DNA from: Filosporella fistucella
Taxonomy: Eukaryota; Ascomycota; Leotiomycetes; Helotiales
Direction: 5' to 3'
Length of the DNA: 64,000 nucleotides
Assembly: GCA_030077755.1 (NCBI GenBank)
Contig: JAQJZZ010000004.1
Coordinates: 992,001 to 1,056,000 of the forward strand
Below the pieces are notes generated by a model. That model was not told the DNA's origin and ran no database searches. It saw nothing but the letters and a program-made list of their open reading frames with translations. The position numbers and the translations under genes were made by a program. Shown here in pieces: positions 48,886 to 59,969 of this stretch (position 1 is its first letter; each line of letters begins with the position of its first letter).

Positions 48886-50829
48886 ATGGTCAATATCTTC
48901 GGCAATAGTGCTTCAGGGGATACCATATCATTTCATCCAGAACCTCCCACACGAGGCACAGTTGGCATACTAGCATCCTGCCTGGTAACTATAGCGCTTT
49001 GTGTTTGGACAGCGATTCACCTAAATATACCCCAAGATAACGAGAGCAAGTTCAGGAAATTGCTGAGAAAGATAAAATGGCTTGTGGTCGGGTTATTGGC
49101 TCCTGAATTAGTACTCTTTACTGCGTGGTACCAATTCAATGAGGCCCAACAGACTGTGAGGTGGGCATCTCGAAGATTAAGCTCTCCTCTCAATACCACG
49201 ACTACTGAAGAAAATACTCTTAAGGAAGTTGATGTTGAGCGGAATGTAGCAGTTGGTGGAAATGAGGCGGGAAATGGTGATGTCCACAAGGTCTGTAGAA
49301 TCTTTGATTTGAAAACTCTGATGCACTTCAATCCGTTTTTGGACATTACGTATATTCTATGCGAAAACTACTAACAATTCCACCAGTTTAGCAAGGAGAA
49401 AGCTTTCTTCCTCAATATGGGTGGTCTGGCTTTTGACACAACGGCGTGCGACTATTTTCTCCCAACTCCACGACAGCGACTAATTTACTTCACACCGAAA
49501 GGCCTCGAGGTTCTGTGTGAGCTCCACCCTGAAATATTTGAGAATATACAAGATGATGATGTCCAAGACAAAAGCAAAGCTGATGGACTTGCTAAATCTC
49601 TTGTATGCATTCAAACGCTTTGGTTCATGATACAATGCATATCAAGATTGGCTCAGCATTTACCAATAAGTCTCTTAGAGGTTGGAAGCCTAGCAAATCA
49701 ATATGAAATTCAAGAAACATGTTAACGAAAACAGTTGAACACATGTGGGCACTGCCTCTGTGCTTTGTTGATGTACGGGCTATGGTGGTCCAAGCCGCTT
49801 GAAGTTGGACATCCGATAAAAATACCAGGCAGCGAATATTCCAAAACATTGAGTTGGATGTGGATGTACTCACTCCCGTCACGAAAGATTTCAAAAACTC
49901 TGGAGATCAGTCATATCGAATACATTCCAGGTTCGGACAGGAACAGGGACAGAGAATTGCAACGACAACAACAGTTCTTCAACAGCAATCATCCAGGCGA
50001 GGGATCGAGCTGTAAAAAACGTCAAAGCCGGGTCAACATCCAGCAGGAAATTAAGAATCTTGGTTTAGAATATAAACCGATTGCGTTTGGTTTTCCATCG
50101 GGGATGAATGAGACTGATGTTCATCGCTGGGGGCTGGCTGCCACGCTGATTAAAGAACATTGGAAGCCTCAGTACAAGAAAGCAATGGCCTACAACACAC
50201 TCAGATTCCAGCGCCATGCAAACTTCATACCTCCCACAGGCATGAGCGGTTGGAGATCGTCGCTCGCGTTAACGATCTTTGTTGTTTCTGGATTGGTTTA
50301 CGGAGGACTTCACATCCTGGGATGGAGCGCCCCTTTTCGAACGCCAACGGAGCAACTCCTATGGAGATTATCAGCCCCGACCATCATGGGCTACAGCCTT
50401 GTTTTCGCAATACATGTTGTGCTGTCTGATATCATCGGACTCAAGTTTCTCGGCATTACCACGACTCGGGATATCATCTTTGTCTATCGTGAGCTCATAC
50501 GATCGCCAATGAAGGGCTTTCGAAATATCTACAAAGACAGCCAGAACGGAGTTGCAGACTTTTTCAACGTCAGGTCATTAGCTGTCGAATTTTCCGTCGA
50601 GCCAGATGAGGATACCATTGAGACTGTCAAGTCACTTATTTTTGGGCCGCTTGTGGCAATATTTATCTTCCTTATCACGATATCTTTCATCATAACTGCG
50701 CTGTCTACTGTGTTGTATGTTTTGGCGAGGACGTATATAGTTGTGGAATGTTTTCTGAATCTCTTTCATGCTCCGGAGGGACTGTTTGTTCAACCAAATT
50801 TCGCGTCATATTTTCCTCATATTGGATGA
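48886..50829 (+). CDS. polytopic fungal membrane protein, function unknown
   Basis: Three exons (48886-49290, 49387-49680, 49735-50829; all whole codons) give 597 residues. About seven hydrophobic helices are visible: GILASCLVTIALCVWTAI and WLVVGLLAPELVLFTAWY in exon 1, LVCIQTLWFMIQCISRLAQ and HCLCALLMYGLWW around the second splice, and three or more in exon 3 (SLALTIFVVSGLVYGGL, APTIMGYSLVFAIHVVL, LVAIFIFLITISFIITALS). Landmarks such as LNIPQDN, LLRKIKWLVVGLLAPE and DKSKADGLAK recur in a large family of unnamed filamentous-fungus proteins, as far as I can recall. No transporter signature or ligand site is seen. Confidence 0.85.
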
Positions 50830-51810
50830 GAATGATTATGTCATTTAGATTTGCTGGTATAACTGGGAGGGCCTTCCTTTCAGGCTGGAGCTAGCTGCCC
50901 GTATGTGAACCCTATTACTGAACGTTTGTGAGACTCAACAAGACCTGCTCAATTCACTGTGGTCTGTCTTTCGTGTTCGTCTGGAGCATACTTACATTGC
51001 CCTCTGAATTAAAAATGATCCCACTTACTTGGTAGCCTTTTCGTCATTAAAATTTCGAACGACGCCAAGGTCTACATCTCACTTTCCAACTACCATGTTG
51101 ATTGGGAGTATCAGGCAATGATAACAATCCTCTCTAGATTGTCGTAGAATCAACAATTCTTACTTGAAGCAATAAGGAAGAGTGAAGCATATGATCATGA
51201 AACTTCCAGTAGTCCGTGGAAGTATTTGAGTAACCGAATATCCTACTCAACATGGTACATCTGCTTCCAAGGTATTTCAATATTGCCAAGATACCAAATC
51301 CAGCCCCTTTCTATCTCGTCTAAGTACGAGCTGGCTAACATCACATTCCTTTCAAGTCAATTTATAAGCAAAATGCATCCTTGCAATTTACCAAATTGAT
51401 TGGAAGGTGCCATTTATGTCGAGTCAAATTATGCGGGGTTGAGTGCCAGAAACATTTTGATGGCAAGCTCAAGGGTCACAGTTTGATTTGGGACGCGGTG
51501 GGGAGCTTCACTGAGACCTCTGGTATTTTGAAATCGTATATTAGGACGGAGACCGATCATACACGATTCGATTGAAGCTGACTTCGATCGACAGAATGTG
51601 ATATTGTTCTCCATGGCACCGACATGGGCTTTACGACGACGAATCAACACACTGATATTTGATCACTTATTTGAAGAAGTAGAGAAAGATTTCAACGACG
51701 CGCCTGGATGTTCAAATATTTCTGGGTGCTCCATTAGCGCGCAACTTTTGCCCTTGCCCAGAACCTTAACTCCCTCGCTATGTATGAAAAGTCGAAAATC
51801 TGTATCCTCC
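50830..51810. other. intergenic region between converging genes
   Basis: About 980 bp between converging stop codons, longer than usual for 3' flanks. The frame 51381-51575 has two CxxC-like spots but no start context or splice support. No RNA gene seen. Confidence 0.5.
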
Positions 51811-52859
51811 TCATAGCTGACCACGGGGTCCGAGACCATTTGTTACACCATCCGAAATCGCATCCCAATTCAGATTACCAATTTGTTGCTTAGTGAAGCC
51901 CTTGAACTCAAGTGAACCCTTGAAATTGCCGGTTCCGATTCTCCTCATCTTCAACGTATCCCTGCCTTTCTTGAGAATCTTGCCATCGCCATTCTGTAAG
52001 TAATCTTCAAACCAGGCTTCTTCTTCGGCTATGAATGGCAGGTTGATAAGTTCGACGGCTCGGTCAGCGACTGTGTCGTTGGAGGAATTATGTAAGACGA
52101 GTGAAATGAGCATCTCGAACATATGGCGCTGCAAATGCTCTGGCTGACCGCGGGAGAAGTAAAATGCTTCGGTAACGCTTGTCCTTGCGATGGCTGAGAA
52201 CAAGTGCTCGATCGCACCTCGGGTGGTAAGGGTTGGTTGGACAGTGTGGTAGTAGGCTAATGGGAGTGTAAGATCCTTCTTAGACTGCTTTACGAGAGTT
52301 TCTAGAATTTCATCCGCGAATGTGGGGATGAGTGATGGGTGCGTCAGATATTGAAGTGCTTTCTATGACATGTTAGCATTTACGTATTCTAGAGTAATCG
52401 TACTAGCCGTACCTCAAACTCCATATGATCCAAATGCCATAAACCTTTCATGTAGATCTGATATTTCTGTGGGAGGAACGCATTTTGCCCAAAGTTAATC
52501 GAGTGATCCCTTTTATTTGTCGGGATATCGAATTCCACGAGAAGGTAATATAACACTGATATTTTGTGGTGGTCTGCGCCTGAACATTCGATGATCGCTT
52601 TATGCAGAGTTCTGAGACCCGAGTTATTTTTGGGAGGGTAGTATTTAGAGGCTTGAACCAGAAGCATTAGCTGACTTCCAAGTCTGAGAGAGAGGGTACA
52701 AATCTCACGTCGTTTGATGCCCAAAAGCTTCATAACCTTCTCGATAAAGAGGCCCTCCAGAGATTTCCTGTTGCTCTCTATTTCGTGATTCGTATCATCG
52801 CCATATGCGCATTTCGGATCAAATTCGAATACATCATCGAAATTCTCGTAGCTGAACAT
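51811..52859 (-). CDS. elys: ELYS-like nuclear pore protein
   Basis: Three exons (52859-52709, 52651-52413, 52362-51811) give 313 residues. The ELYS-like helical domain fills the protein: FIEKVMKLLGIKR joined across the first intron to PSKYYPPKNNS, LPQKYQIYMKGLWHLDHMEF, LQYLTHPSLIPTFADEILET, LPLAYYHTVQPTL, TEAFYFSRGQPE and RAVELINLPFIAEEEAWFE. ELYS joins the Nup107-160 ring of the nuclear pore. Fungal forms lack the long chromatin-binding tail of animal ELYS, and this length fits them. The first intron has 57 bp and no stop, so it can be missed and read as coding. The gene diverges from SMC4. Confidence 0.9.
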
Positions 52860-53197
52860 TGCTGTGGTGTTGAGAGGGCTGTAGATTGAAGCTCACAAGC
52901 AAAGTGGCTGAAGGTGGCCGTTGGTTGCCGCAACGCCCCTTATCGCTGGCTATCTTAGCGCGATGTAAATAAATACTTCACTTATTGACTTTCAAAACCA
53001 CAACTTTCATCACGATCAACGATTCACGAACGATACGACAACCCCCATTCGACGCGTCTCTCACTTTGGGAGCATTCTCAAGACACAGGATACTACGACC
53101 GTTGCATTTTGTTGCTTGATAGCTGCAATAAACGCGCGAAATTGACGCGATCATATCGCTTGGCGCAAACAACAAGGGAACATCTTAAGGAGCCAGC
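52860..53197. promoter_or_regulatory. shared divergent promoter region ELYS-like / SMC4, with MCB elements
   Basis: 338 bp between start codons. A perfect MluI cell-cycle box ACGCGT lies at 53052-53057. Further CGCG-core elements are ACGCGC at 53132-53137 and GACGCG at 53145-53150. Confidence 0.6.
53052..53057. promoter_or_regulatory. MluI cell-cycle box (MCB)
   Basis: ACGCGT, the palindromic core bound by MBF (Mbp1/Swi6 in yeast), 141 bp upstream of the SMC4 ATG. Confidence 0.5.
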
Positions 53198-56100
53198 ATG
53201 TCTGAATCACCCGTGAGGCCATCCAGGAGGGTGGCTGCGAGGAGGAAAGTTGTGGTAGACTCCGATGATGAGGAAGAGGAAGTTCAACCCAAGATGGAAG
53301 AAGACAGTGGGGAAGATTTTACACCGGCGCCCAAAAAGAGTCCTCGAAAGGCGCCTCAATCGAGACGGAAAACAACAAATTCCGTTGCAGCAACACCAAG
53401 GACTGGAGGCCGGGCAAGGAAGAGCGTAGCTAAAGAGAACATTGAGCCCTCCGAGATGTTTGACCCAGAGGAAACGGTCCAGCCAGAGCCAGAGTCGCCC
53501 TCCAAGAAATCTGCACCACGAAAGAGAAAAAGCGCTCCTGTACGCGCATCTCGGGCGTCTGCTACGCCAGAGCTGCCTCCGCCTCTGCCAACACCGCAGG
53601 CTTCGGTATCTCCAGAACCTTCTGAATTACACACGACCCCTCTTGCCGATATCACTCTCACTCTCAATGAGCGACCTGGAACCTCGGGGAGCCAGTCTTC
53701 CCAGTCGTCAGTAGTAAAGCCTATCAGCGCTATGGACACAATTTTGGAAAAGCCAATGGATATAGTGCTTAAGTCTCGGTCTATGGCGGCCCCGCAAGTT
53801 GAGGACACTGGTCCAAAAGCCCGAATTGTAATAACTTATCTTATTCTGACAAATTTTAAAAGTTACGCTGGACGCCAAGAAGTTGGACCATTTCACGCCT
53901 CATTCTCCTCGGTTGTAGGCCCTAACGGATCCGGAAAATCGAACGTGATTGACTCTCTCCTTTTCGTATTCGGATTCAGAGCCAGCAAAATGAGACAGGG
54001 CAAGATCTCAGCTCTGATACACAATTCTGCTGCATTTCCGGATCTGGACCATTGTGAGGTGGCAGTTCACTTCCAAGAAGTCATGGATCAAGTGAGTTTT
54101 GAATTTTGTTGTTATCGATGTCATGTCTAATTGCTATATAGCCAAACGGCCCTCCCGTCATCATCCCAAACTCAGACCTTGTTATTTCTCGACGTGCTTT
54201 CAAAAACAACTCGAGTAAATACTACATGAATGGCAAAGAATCCAACTTCACCGTCGTCACCACTTTACTTAGAGATAGAGGCGTTGATTTGGACCACAAA
54301 CGATTTCTTATCCTTCAGGGTGAAGTTGAATCCATCGCGCAGATGAAGCCTAAAGCTGCAAGCGAACATGATGACGGTCTCCTAGAATATCTAGAAGATA
54401 TCATTGGCACATCAAAATATAAGACACCGATTGAGGAGTCTGCTGCTGAGGTGGAAACTTTGAATGAGGTCTGCGTTGAGAAGAGTGGCAGGGTCCAGCA
54501 TGTTGAAAAAGAGAAAAATGGTCTGGAGGACAAGAAAAACAAGGCTATTGCGTATATCAAGGACGAAAACGAGCTTACAATGAAGCAATCAGCCCTGTAT
54601 CAACTTTACATTGACGAGTGTGGCGACAATATCAATGTCACTGAGGAGGCTATTGGTCAGATGCAAAGTCAACTTAACGCTGAGCTGGAGAAGCACCAAG
54701 GCAACGAAGACGGTATCAAGCAGCTCGAAAAGCAGTACAAGAGAGGCCAAAAAGAGTGCGAAGCTCTTGATAAGGACGCTCAGTCAATTCTGAAAGAGAT
54801 GGCCAAGTTTGATCAGGAGCACGTTAAGTTCGAGGAGAAAAGAAAATTCCTAAGCGGCAAGCAAAAGAAGCTTGAGAAAACCATAGCCAATTCCGAGACC
54901 AGCGCACTTGATGCCCAAAACACGATTGAAGAGTGCAGCAGTGCGATCGAGAAGGTCTCTCAGGAGATCGCGGCCATGGAAAAACGGATGACGGTCGAGG
55001 AGAAGGAGCTGGTTTCGATCCGTGAAAATCTGAAAGGCAAAACTCAAGCGTTTTCCGACCAGATTGCCGCCAAGCAGAAGTCTTTAGAGCCATGGAACGA
55101 AAAGATCAATCAGAAGCAGTCCGCAATTGCGGTTGCAGAGAGTGAACTTGCCATTTTACACGAAAAGGCCAATGCAGGTGCTGTAGCACTGGAGGAAACA
55201 GGAGCCAAATTGGCAGCAATTGAAGAGGGCCGCGAGGCAAAACTCGCAGAGCTTGAGCAGTGCAAATCCGAGAGAGCCAAACTAGAAAAGGAGTCCGTCC
55301 GAGTCGAAACAGAGCTGAAGCAACTTTTGCAGAAGGAACCCGAAATTCGCTCAAAGCTCTCCGGTGTCCGCCAAAAGGCGGATGAGGCACGTGCGAGTCT
55401 TTCCAACACACAGACTCAAGGCAACGTTCTCACTGGCTTGATGAGGTTGAAGGAGTCGGGTCGAATTGAAGGATTTCATGGCCGCCTGGGCAATCTAGGG
55501 ACGATTGATCAGAAATACGATGTTGCTATCTCCACAGCTTGCGGGGCTCTTGACAACTTCGTTACTGATACTGTTGAAGGCGGACAACAATGTATTGAGC
55601 ATCTCCGCAAGACCAACCTCGGCAGAGGCAACTTCATGTGTCTGGACAAGCTTGGGAGTCGAGATATGTCTCCGATCGAAACTCCAGAGAATGTACCACG
55701 TCTGTTCGACTTGGTCAAATCCAAAGATGAAAAATTTAGGCCCGCGTTCTACCATTCTCTACAAAACACACTTGTGGCGAAAGATTTGGCCCAGGCAAAT
55801 CGAATTGCTTATGGGGCAAAGAGATGGAGAGTGGTCACTCTTGATGGCCAACTGATTGACAAATCCGGTACGATGTCTGGTGGAGGAAATACTGTGAAGA
55901 AGGGTTTGATGTCATCCAAGCTGGTTGCGGATGTATCCAAGGAGCAGGTTGCAAAACTTGAAGTCAACCGCGATGCGATGGAGCAAGATTTCCAAAAATT
56001 TCAGGATCGTCAAAAAGAGCTGGAGTTCAAGCTGCGAGATCTGAATGACCAAATCCCTCGACTGGACACGAAAATGCAAAAAATGGGGCTTGAAGTGGAA

Positions 56101-57545
56101 AGTTCGGCTAGAAATCTAGCAGATGCCCAGCGACGAATCAAAGAGTTGAGCAAGGAACATCAACCCTCAAAGACTGATGACAGCCGTGTAGCATCTCTCG
56201 AGAAAGAAATCTCAAAACTCAACAAGGAGATTGAAAAGTTGCATGGTGAGACTGCAAGCGTTGAGCAAGAGATCAAGGCTTTACAAGACAAGATCATGGA
56301 AGTTGGTGGTGAAAAGCTTCGAGCTCAGAAGTCCAAGGTCGATGCCCTGAAGGAGGAAATCGATAATTTTAACGAAGCCATCTCGACGGCTGAGGTCACG
56401 AGAGCAAAAGCAGAGAAGCAGAAAACCAAGCAAGAGAAAGATCACGCAAAGGCGACGAAAGAGCTTCAATCCACAATCGCAGATCTCGAGTCCTTGGAGG
56501 AAGAGGTCCAAAACCAGGCATCAAATGCTGAAGGATATCAAGCAAAGGTGGAAGAAGCACAAGAAGCTTTGAAAGCCAAGAAGAAGGAACTCAATGCTCT
56601 GAAGGCTGAGCTGGATGAGAAAACTACGGCTCTGAACGAGATACGAGCAGTAGAAATTGAGATGCGCAACAAGCTTGAAGAAAATCAAAAGGTTCTTGGT
56701 GAAAACCAAAAACGTCTGAGATATTGGGGTGAGAAGCTTGGCAAACTTGCTCTCCAGAATATCAGTGACCTGGGCGAGGAGATTGAGGCTCAGGAGCTCC
56801 CGTCCTACACCAAGGACGAGCTGGCCGATATGAGCAAAGAAACGCTCAAGAGCGAAATTGCAGCACTTGAAGAGAAAACTCAAAATGTTAACGTTGAGCT
56901 TGGTGTACTTGCAGAATACCGTCGACGAGTTGAAGAGCACGCCGCTAGAAATGCAGATCTCCAAAGCGCGGTAACACAACGAGATACAGCTAAGAAGCGG
57001 TGTGACGACCTGCGCCGCCTCCGACTTGAAGGTTTCATGGAAGGATTTAGCACTATCTCACTGCGTCTGAAGGAGATGTATCAAATGATTACCATGGGAG
57101 GAAATGCTGAGCTTGAGTTGGTGGACTCCTTAGATCCCTTCTCAGAAGGAATTCTGTTTAGTGTCATGCCGCCTAAGAAATCATGGAAAAACATCTCCAA
57201 CTTGTCAGGAGGTGAGAAGACATTGAGTAGTTTGGCACTTGTGTTTGCTTTGCATCATTATAAGCCAACGCCCCTGTATGTCATGGATGAGATAGATGCT
57301 GCTTTGGATTTCAGAAACGTAAGTCATTGGATCTACAGATCGTTTACTTGAGGCTAACAGATGCACAGGTATCAATTGTTGCGAGTTACATCAAGGAACG
57401 GACAAAGAATGCCCAGTTCATTGTTATTTCTCTTCGAAACAACATGTTTGAGCTCGCATCTAGACTTGTTGGAGTATATAAAGTCAACCATATGACGAAA
57501 AGTGTGACAATCGAGAACAGGGACTATATCAACGGAACTGCATGA
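53198..57545 (+). CDS. SMC4: condensin ATPase subunit SMC4
   Basis: Three exons (53198-54091, 54142-57318, 57369-57545; all whole codons) give 1415 residues. A disordered N-terminal extension of about 205 residues alternates acidic and basic blocks and has many SP/TP sites. The head begins with ITYLILTNFKSYAGRQEVGP and Walker A GPNGSGKSN (241-249). Long coiled coils flank a hinge near 735-860 (IEGFHGRLGNLGTID, ISTACGALDNFVTDT). The C-terminal head has the signature NLSGGEKT (about 1318) and Walker B LYVMDEIDAALD (about 1343). The end ISLRNNMFELA is typical of SMC4. SMC4 pairs with SMC2 to compact mitotic chromosomes. Confidence 0.97.
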
Positions 57546-57800
57546 GCTGGCTGGAAGGGACGGCATGGAGGTTTTCGTTTTTTGGGTGGCGTTCGGTTCG
57601 CATGTATCATATCACGAACCCTTTATGAATTCATCTTTCTCATCATAGTTCTCGATTTTCGTATTAATCGCGCTGCACACTATATTCCTTTTTCAAGCCA
57701 CGTTGACATCATAGTATCGCAGAAATTTCATCTTCCGGCCCATCCTCATCCCTGGCCCGATCACATCTCGCGTTCAACTTCGCACTCCCAAAACCTTTCC

Positions 57801-58731
57801 TCAGCTCGCAGCTTTGATCAACTTCTCGGCGAGCCAGTCGGGCTGGCTGATGAACGGGCTATGACTAGCGTCGCACTTCTCCACCACGTCGAAGCTGCCC
57901 GGCGCAGCTTGCTGAGCCATACCAATCATTCCTTCTTGTGCTGGCGAGGGAATCGCGGCGTCCTTCTCGCATACTATATATGTGCTTGGTATGACTTTCC
58001 AGGGCTCGGCGGTAAGTTGAGATGAGAATGTAAGATACGAGTGAGGCTTCAAGCTGGCAATGTAGGGAGCTGCCGTCTCGGGAGAGATATCGTTGTAGAA
58101 GATGGCTAGAGCGAGGTAAAATTGTGAGCAGACGTCTGCTAGATATGCAAAATAACTTGAAGCAAAGTTTTGTGCCAAACATAAAGCTACAAGATGGCTT
58201 TGTGAAGCGTAGGAAGTTGCTTTATAGGAAACGTACCTTGAGGATCCGCGCAATCTACCTTGTCATCCTGTCGCAAGTATTTAGCAAGATATTAAAAAAA
58301 TGAAGCAGGAGACAAACCTTAATAACAAACCAAGGCAAAGGCTGAAATTGCAATGCAGCCATCAAGCTTCCTCCAGCAGGGAGTACAAATGCAGAAATAT
58401 AAACTAATCTCCTGATCGTTCCCTGTCCCTCTTTCTTTTCCCCTTCCAATGTTTTCAGATAGTCAGCTGTAGCTTCAGACCCAACAACCCCTCCATAAGA
58501 ATGATATAACAAGACCACATCTTTGCCTGCAGAAAGCACCTGCTCAAGCACCTTTTTGATCGCAACAACATCTGGGTCGAAAGATTGGAGGGGAGGTGAA
58601 GCGCCCACAGAAGGAAGAGGTACGCCGTGCACTTTATAGCCTGCCTCCTCGAGGAGGGCGGTAGTAGGTGCGAAAGCTGCAGGGGGATGCCACGCGCCTG
58701 GAACAATAATAAACTCAGGTTTTGAAGCCAT
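57801..58731 (-). CDS. small alpha/beta hydrolase
   Basis: Three exons (58731-58318, 58267-58237, 58105-57801) give 249 residues. The fold begins FIIVPGAWHPPAAFAPTTAL with an oxyanion-type GAW. The nucleophile Ser lies in LLYHSYGGVVG. The lid region VYISAFVLPAGG follows, then IFYNDISPETAAPYIASLKP, an acidic strand end VCEKDAAIP, and the catalytic His in DASHSPFIS. This is a common fungal esterase or lactonase-like family; the substrate is unknown. Exon 2 is only 31 nt, and the second intron is long (131 bp). The GTACGT donor and CTCTAG acceptor were chosen because they restore DPQ-AIFYND in frame. The start is the ATG of MASKPEF. Confidence 0.85.
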
Positions 58732-59969
58732 TCTCAAGTACTTTACTTCGTGAACCAAGCAACGAATGTATGATCAAAAAAGTACACAATATCCAACGAC
58801 ACACAAGCAGGATACTCGATTCCTTTTAAAATAATAAACCTGAGCGAGCCCACATCCGACATATGCCCTCTGACCCCTCCCTCTCACCTTCCGGGGCAGT
58901 TCAGGTCGCAGGGACTCACCGTCGCATTGCCTATTCGCATCTCCCGCTCCACATTTTGATCGAAAGCAAGTAACTAACTGACAAGGTTTCTGGGCTTTCT
59001 ACTCCACAGACTGGAGCAGGGACTTTCCAAGCTGCAAGATTCGTGCACCGCTCGGCGCCCCCTCACCAGCTTGCAATGGGTCTGCCCCGCCTGAGAGATG
59101 CCATCCTGCAAGCCTCTGCAAGCCTTGTTCCACCCATCACGTCGGTGTAGTGCAGGACTGATTCCGAGGTGGAGGACAGTACATCCGCTGGTCGATTGCT
59201 CTTGTGCAAGGGCGAGATAGGTATAGTGTGTAGAGTTGAAGGGTATAAGAGGAGGGGAGTACATGTTATGGATCTATTCCCTTCTTTTGATCTGTTCTGA
59301 TCTTTCCTGCTTGGAAGAAAGGAAGCTGAAGAGATGCAAACTTTTGAAAGGCAAAGACACAAATCCACCAAGAACTGCTAACGGCCTCCACAATGACGAC
59401 TATGCCAATGGGGAATAGACAATAGTCCGTGAAATAGACTTTGTTCCAGCATACTTTCGGAATGAGTCGCTGCAGTTGTACAGCCTTAGTGTCTACCCGC
59501 AGCGGGTTTATCAAGCTCGAATTCATGCATCCTCGGCCAGCCTAACAGCAGCTGCAGGATAACCGAGGACGGGGACGGGAAGGGGAAGCATGTCGGATGT
59601 GTCTTATATCTTGCAGTTTGACATATTGCTTTTGACTTTGCTTTTGCAGTCGATGTGGAAGAGATTCTATGGAATCACACTTGACAAATATCATAACTTC
59701 ACAAATCTCACCGCATAATGGGAGGGATGGACCAGGGATTGGTAGTTAGTAGCATGCATTCTGTGCTCATTATTCATTGCTGAAGGCATCTCTCTCTATC
59801 TATCTGCGGAATCCATGCCAATAGACCAATCACACAAAGGCGACATAAAAGTCACTACCTATCAAAAGAAGGATATCCACATTCTGTACTCGCTTATCAA
59901 ACTCCATGGAATGCTTCAACTCAAGTCATTACGCCGTCCAGCCATCGCTCAAGATACCATCCTCGGCCT
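58732..59969. other. intergenic region
   Basis: About 1.24 kb between two minus-strand genes. It holds the hydrolase promoter and the phosphatase 3' flank. A CTCTCTATCTATCT run lies near 59790-59805. Frames are short and unconvincing. Confidence 0.5.

Noticed and set aside
53356..53808. 150-codon minus-strand frame
   Set aside because: Antisense shadow of the low-complexity SMC4 N-terminus.
57582..58025. 147-codon plus-strand frame after SMC4
   Set aside because: It overlaps antisense the last exon of the alpha/beta hydrolase and shows no protein-like pattern.
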